Below are positions 7,050-10,335 of a DNA stretch of 10,335 bases, piece after piece. The notes beneath the pieces are model-generated. The model was not told the DNA's origin. It saw only the letters and a list, made by a program, of their open reading frames with translations, and searched no databases. The position numbers were made by a program, and so were the translations under genes. Positions within the stretch are counted from its first letter, which is position 1; the number at the start of each line of letters is the position of its first letter. Origin of the DNA: Candidatus Cloacimonadota bacterium (lineage in GTDB: Bacteria > Cloacimonadota > Cloacimonadia > Cloacimonadales > WRIO01); contig JALNXV010000099.1 in the NCBI GenBank assembly GCA_023230175.1, positions 1-10,335 on the forward strand, read 5' to 3'.

Positions 7050-8195
7050 CTAATATTCTTTTAATAATTGTGATGCAACAATTCCTCTTTGTATTTGGTT
7101 TGTTCCTTCATAAATTTGCATAATTTTTGCATCTCTCATCATTTTCTCCACAGGATATTCTTTCATATAGCCATATCCACCAAGTAATTGAACAGCATCA
7201 ATTGTTACTTTCATAGCAACATCAGAAGCAAAATATTTACACATAGCAGATTCTTTTGAATAATTTTTACAACCTTCATCAATCATTTTTGCTGTTTGAT
7301 AGATTAATGCTCTAGCAGCTTCAATTTGTGTTGCCATATCAGCAAGCATAAATTGAACACCTTGGAAAGAAGATACAGGCTTACCAAATTGTTGTCTTTC
7401 TTTAACATACTTAGCTGCAACATCTAAAGCCCCTTGAGCAATACCGATAGCTTGAGCTGCGACCATAGGTCTTGACTTATCAAATGTCTTCATAGCTATC
7501 ATAAAGCCCATTCCTTCACGACTGATAAGGTTTTCTTTGGGGATACGACAATCTTCAAAGATTAATTCCCTTGTTGCAGATGCTCTTATACCCATTTTAT
7601 TTTCTTTTTTCCCAAAGGTAAATCCGGGTGTATCTTTTTCAACGATAAAACAAGAACAACCTCTGGCTCCTTTGGTTTTATCGGTCATTGCAAAAACTGT
7701 ATATAGTTCAGCTTCACCACCATTAGTTATCCATTGTTTTGTACCATTTAAAACGTAATAATCACCATCTTTAGTTGCAGTTGTTTGAATATTCCCGGCA
7801 TCAGAACCTGCATTTGCTTCTGTTAAAGCAAAAGCTGCAAGTCTTTTACCTTCTGCAACTGCAGGTAAATATTTTTGTTTTTGCTCTTCAGATGCACCCA
7901 ATAAAATCGGATAAATTCCCAAACCGGTTGCACCGAAAGCTAAGCTTGTTCCGGCATCAATCTTACATAATTCTTCGGTAACTACTATTAAATCTGTAAC
8001 CTTACCACTTAATCCACCATAATTTTCAGGAACCATTACGCCAAATAAATCTGACTGTGCCATTATTTCTACTATATCCCAAGGAAATATACCTTCTTCA
8101 TCATATTTCTCACGAACAGGTTCCATTTTTTCAACAGCTATTCTTCGTGCAATTTCTTTTAATTCAAGTTGATCTTCATTTAAAAAATAATCCAT
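7050..8195 (-). CDS. Acyl-CoA dehydrogenase (short/medium-chain, butyryl-CoA dehydrogenase-like)
   Basis: This 381-residue flavoprotein oxidises an acyl-CoA to the trans-2-enoyl-CoA, passing electrons to electron-transfer flavoprotein, or runs in the reverse direction in fermenters. Family signatures: N-terminal helical domain with PENYGG (56-61), FALTEANAGSDAG (122-134), WITNGG (155-160), the FAD-contact region ERQQFGKPVSSFQ (266-278), QLLGGYGYMKEYP (336-348) and IYEGTNQIQR (361-370), where E363 is the expected catalytic base of the short-chain/butyryl type. The length is standard (about 380). The start at 8195 has GGAGG 5 bases upstream. It is flanked by its own likely promoter and a strong terminator, so it is monocistronic; etfAB, crotonase and thiolase genes are not present nearby, which leaves the chain-length preference and pathway open. 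Branched-chain or other acyl-CoA substrates are possible. Confidence 0.93.
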   Translation of the reverse strand: MDYFLNEDQLELKEIARRIAVEKMEPVREKYDEEGIFPWDIVEIMAQSDLFGVMVPENYGGLSGKVTDLIVVTEELCKIDAGTSLAFGATGLGIYPILLGASEEQKQKYLPAVAEGKRLAAFALTEANAGSDAGNIQTTATKDGDYYVLNGTKQWITNGGEAELYTVFAMTDKTKGARGCSCFIVEKDTPGFTFGKKENKMGIRASATRELIFEDCRIPKENLISREGMGFMIAMKTFDKSRPMVAAQAIGIAQGALDVAAKYVKERQQFGKPVSSFQGVQFMLADMATQIEAARALIYQTAKMIDEGCKNYSKESAMCKYFASDVAMKVTIDAVQLLGGYGYMKEYPVEKMMRDAKIMQIYEGTNQIQRGIVASQLLKEY

Positions 8196-8225
8196 TAATT
8201 CCTCCGTTAAATGTCATGAAAAATC

Positions 8226-8254
8226 ATATAATTAAACTCATTGACTTTAGTCAA
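8226..8254 (-). promoter_or_regulatory. Likely sigma-70-type promoter of the acyl-CoA dehydrogenase gene with overlapping inverted repeat
   Basis: On the minus strand TTGACT (8254-8249) is followed after 17 bases by TTATAT (8231-8226), or after 18 by TATATG. The -35 hexamer is one arm of the inverted repeat TTGACT-N2-AGTCAA (8241-8254), a plausible operator. The -10 match is moderate. Confidence 0.45.
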
Positions 8255-8296
8255 GCATAAAATGAATAATATCCATTTTTTTATAATATAAACATA

Positions 8297-9850
8297 TCAA
8301 TTATGAGAAAATATGATTTTATAACTATTTAAATTGCCATACATTAAACTGCTAATAGAAAAATTTTCTATATCACCCAACTCAAGTATAAAATCCTCTG
8401 AAATAATTACGTCATGTATCCAAATTTCAACCTTAAGCTTATCTTTAGTTATTTGTAAAGCAAGTATGACATCACTATTTTTTCGTTCTTGATTTTTTTT
8501 ATTATTTATATAAACCAATATTTTCTTGATTATCAGCAAGATATTTTCTCTTAGGAGCTCATTCATACTTTCTTCCAATAAACTATTATGCATAAAACTC
8601 AATTGTCTGTTGAATTCATACTCATTATTTGTTTCGTATGAATAATAAGTCCTCCCCTTAAAATCTTTATATTTGTCTAAAAAACAAATATTAACCAATG
8701 CTACATCATCCTTAGTTAAATCATAATTATTATTTTCAATATGTTCTTTGATTTGCAATGGCAAAGTTATTAAATCTAAATTCGGAACTAAACTATTAAT
8801 CTGTTGATTAAAATCTTTAGTCCCTAAGTATTTCTGATTTTCGTCAATACACTCATATATGCCATCAGTATAATATAAGAATGATTCATTATCTTCATAG
8901 GTAACTTCTTGGTGTAAATCATTTAAATCTTTACCAACATCATCAGTCCAGCCCAAAGGCAGTACTCCTTTATTTACAAACAACTCAGAACTATTTATAT
9001 GATAATTGATTCTTATTTGTGGAGGGTGACCGGCAGAAAAACTTTTTATAGTTTTATTTTTTGTATCAACTAGAGAGATTAATAGTGTTAGAAATTTATT
9101 ATGAAACATCTGTTGTACCAATATTTCGTTTACTCTTTTTACTAAATAACTTAAGTTACTAAAATCACTATTTTCCTCAACAACAAGTCTGATTATAGAT
9201 TTCACTGCTGTCATTAATAAAGCTGCTTGAAGTCCGTGTCCGGATATATCTCCAATATATATTATATATTTATCATCCTTTAATGGAATTATATCAAAAA
9301 TATCACCACCGAGTAATTCGGAAGGATGATACACTGAACTCACCAATAAATCACTTTTCAAATATATCCATTTAGGTAACAAGTACTTCTGAACCTTGCC
9401 GGCTAATTTAAGTTCCTCATTTTGTTTTGCAAACTCTTCTTGTAATTTCTTTATAAGGGTCATATTTTCAATCTCTGTCAATGAAACATTTAAAGCTTTT
9501 TTCACCCTACTAATTAATTGTATTTCTGTCCATGGTTTATTTATATAATCCCAAGCTCCACATTCAAATCCTTTTTTCAGATGAAAATCATCCGATAAAG
9601 CTGTGATTAAAATTATTGGAATATTTTGTTTTATTGCTATCATTCGTTGACAAAGCTCAAAACCATCTATTTGTGGCATCATAACATCCAATAAAACAAG
9701 AGAATAATCATTTTTTTTATACAATTCTAAGGCAATCATTGCATCAGAAACTGAATCAACTTCATAAGAATTCTTCTTTAATTGATACTCAATTGCTATT
9801 AAATTTGCCTTTTCATCATCTACCACTAATATAGGTAGCCTATCTTTCAT
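8297..9850 (-). CDS. Response regulator with PP2C/SpoIIE-type serine phosphatase domain (RsbU/RssB-like)
   Basis: The 517-residue cytoplasmic protein begins with a receiver domain (about 5-120): acidic pair D11/D12, phospho-acceptor D55 in LVLLDVMMP, T83 and K105 in NKPW. A coiled-coil linker (about 125-150) leads to a PPM/SpoIIE phosphatase domain (about 150-390) with GGDIFD (181-186), GDISGHG (200-206), SAGHPP (272-277), YYTDGIYE (326-333) and DDVALV (381-386), so all metal-binding aspartates look intact. Such proteins usually dephosphorylate an anti-anti-sigma (STAS) partner after the receiver is phosphorylated. A further domain (about 400-517) is not recognised; it might be a degenerate GHKL/anti-sigma-like ATPase fold because of its helical part followed by alternating strands, but the usual N-box asparagine is not evident. 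No histidine kinase, STAS or anti-sigma gene is adjacent. The start at 9850 has GGGAGAG upstream, 5 bases from the ATG. Confidence 0.92.
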   Translation of the reverse strand: MKDRLPILVVDDEKANLIAIEYQLKKNSYEVDSVSDAMIALELYKKNDYSLVLLDVMMPQIDGFELCQRMIAIKQNIPIILITALSDDFHLKKGFECGAWDYINKPWTEIQLISRVKKALNVSLTEIENMTLIKKLQEEFAKQNEELKLAGKVQKYLLPKWIYLKSDLLVSSVYHPSELLGGDIFDIIPLKDDKYIIYIGDISGHGLQAALLMTAVKSIIRLVVEENSDFSNLSYLVKRVNEILVQQMFHNKFLTLLISLVDTKNKTIKSFSAGHPPQIRINYHINSSELFVNKGVLPLGWTDDVGKDLNDLHQEVTYEDNESFLYYTDGIYECIDENQKYLGTKDFNQQINSLVPNLDLITLPLQIKEHIENNNYDLTKDDVALVNICFLDKYKDFKGRTYYSYETNNEYEFNRQLSFMHNSLLEESMNELLRENILLIIKKILVYINNKKNQERKNSDVILALQITKDKLKVEIWIHDVIISEDFILELGDIENFSISSLMYGNLNSYKIIFSHN

Positions 9851-9887
9851 AATTACTCTCCCAAAATCTATAACTAATTTATTAATT

Positions 9888-9916
9888 AATATAAAACATT
9901 ATACTAAAATTGTCAA
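9888..9916 (-). promoter_or_regulatory. Sigma-70-type promoter of the response regulator-phosphatase gene
   Basis: On the minus strand a perfect -35 TTGACA (9916-9911) is followed, after exactly 17 bases, by TATATT (9893-9888). The start site would be near 9881, about 30 bases before the coding region. This gives the gene its own promoter, separate from the gene upstream. Confidence 0.75.
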
Positions 9917-9971
9917 TGCTTTTTTTAACTCATTTTTTTATTGTATTTTTGTTTTCTTATCTCTACACCAT

Positions 9972-10335
9972 TTATTTTTTTAAAAAATGTAATATCTCTC
10001 TCAACATAACTAATGAATTATCTGTCCCTACCATAAAAAACTTACCATTCTTATAATCAAATTGTATGGCTTTTTTACCTGACACCCTATACATTTTACC
10101 TTTTAAAAAAAACCTTATACCCCACCCATAATAAAAAGGAATATTAACAATTTTTACTCCTTGAATATCTTCATATAAGATTGTTTTTTTAAATAACTTT
10201 AAATTAAAATATGTTACAACTTTATTTTCTGTTATAATTATATGCAATCTACTAAAAACTAACAACACTAACAATAATGCAATTATTATCAGAAAATTAA
10301 CCGCATTCATTCCATTAATGTAAACAACCAATATC
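9972..10335 (-). CDS. Membrane-anchored PH-like domain protein, 5' end cut by window edge
   Basis: The frame is open from the right edge to the TAA at 9974-9972, giving about 120 visible residues. A hydrophobic helix (from NFLIIIALLLVLLVF) is followed by a small beta-rich domain with LHIIITENKVVTYF, ILYEDIQGVKIV, YYGWGIRF and a late GTDNSLVMLREIL. This arrangement (membrane helix, then strands, then GWGIR and a final IGT-type strand and helix) is typical of small bacterial PH-like domain membrane proteins of unknown function. A TTG at 10331 and an ATG at 10310 are in frame, but neither has a visible ribosome binding site, so the real start probably lies outside the window and a further membrane segment may be missing. 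The next gene downstream has its own promoter, so a functional link is not shown. Confidence 0.6.
   Translation of the reverse strand, partial: ILVVYINGMNAVNFLIIIALLLVLLVFSRLHIIITENKVVTYFNLKLFKKTILYEDIQGVKIVNIPFYYGWGIRFFLKGKMYRVSGKKAIQFDYKNGKFFMVGTDNSLVMLREILHFLKK

Noticed and set aside
7537..8260. Three plus-strand frames (7537-7758, 7775-7981, 8057-8260) opposite the acyl-CoA dehydrogenase gene
   Set aside because: They overlap a well-conserved enzyme on the other strand and have no ribosome binding sites or recognisable protein features.
8262..8290. Weak hairpin AAAATG...CATTTT with T-run after the phosphatase gene as a terminator
   Set aside because: The stem is only AT-rich, with a long loop, and the T-run is on the plus strand, the wrong side for the minus-strand gene.

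Overview
The window is AT-rich bacterial DNA carrying eight protein genes, with short intergenic gaps and intrinsic terminators. The organism looks like a flagellated bacterium that uses sigma-54: a GG-N10-GC promoter element precedes a flagellar gene cluster. Pyruvate phosphate dikinase together with an acyl-CoA dehydrogenase would suit an anaerobic or facultative lifestyle. I cannot name the phylum with confidence; low-GC members of several sigma-54-using flagellated phyla would fit.

Left part, minus strand (1-2841): a flagellar export/assembly cluster read right to left as fliJ, a MotE/YlxF-like membrane coiled-coil protein, and a very long, Asn-rich FliK-like hook-length protein that runs off the left edge. 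The fliJ and motE genes overlap by ATGA, and fliK starts 5 bases after the motE stop, so the three are translationally linked. The same order (fliJ-ylxF-fliK-flgD) is known from the Bacillus fla/che operon. The FliK-like gene carries an in-frame tandem repeat of exactly 201 bp (67 codons), still running at the window edge.

Middle (2842-4176): a divergent intergenic region of about 160 bp with the sigma-54 promoter for fliJ on one strand and serC (phosphoserine aminotransferase) on the other. serC ends in a perfect hairpin plus T-tract, directly followed by the opposing terminator of ppdK.

Right part, minus strand (4177-10335), read right to left: a membrane-anchored PH-like protein cut by the window edge; a response regulator fused to a PP2C/SpoIIE-type phosphatase with an unassigned C-terminal domain and its own sigma-70-type promoter; a monocistronic acyl-CoA dehydrogenase with an inverted repeat over its likely -35 box; and ppdK. 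These are separate transcription units, judging by terminators and promoters, rather than one pathway.

The points most worth a second look are the FliK repeat array, the sigma-54 promoter heading a fliJ-first cluster, and the C-terminal domain of the phosphatase regulator. Nothing in the window looks like a defence island, prophage, CRISPR array or insertion sequence, and I saw no RNA gene.
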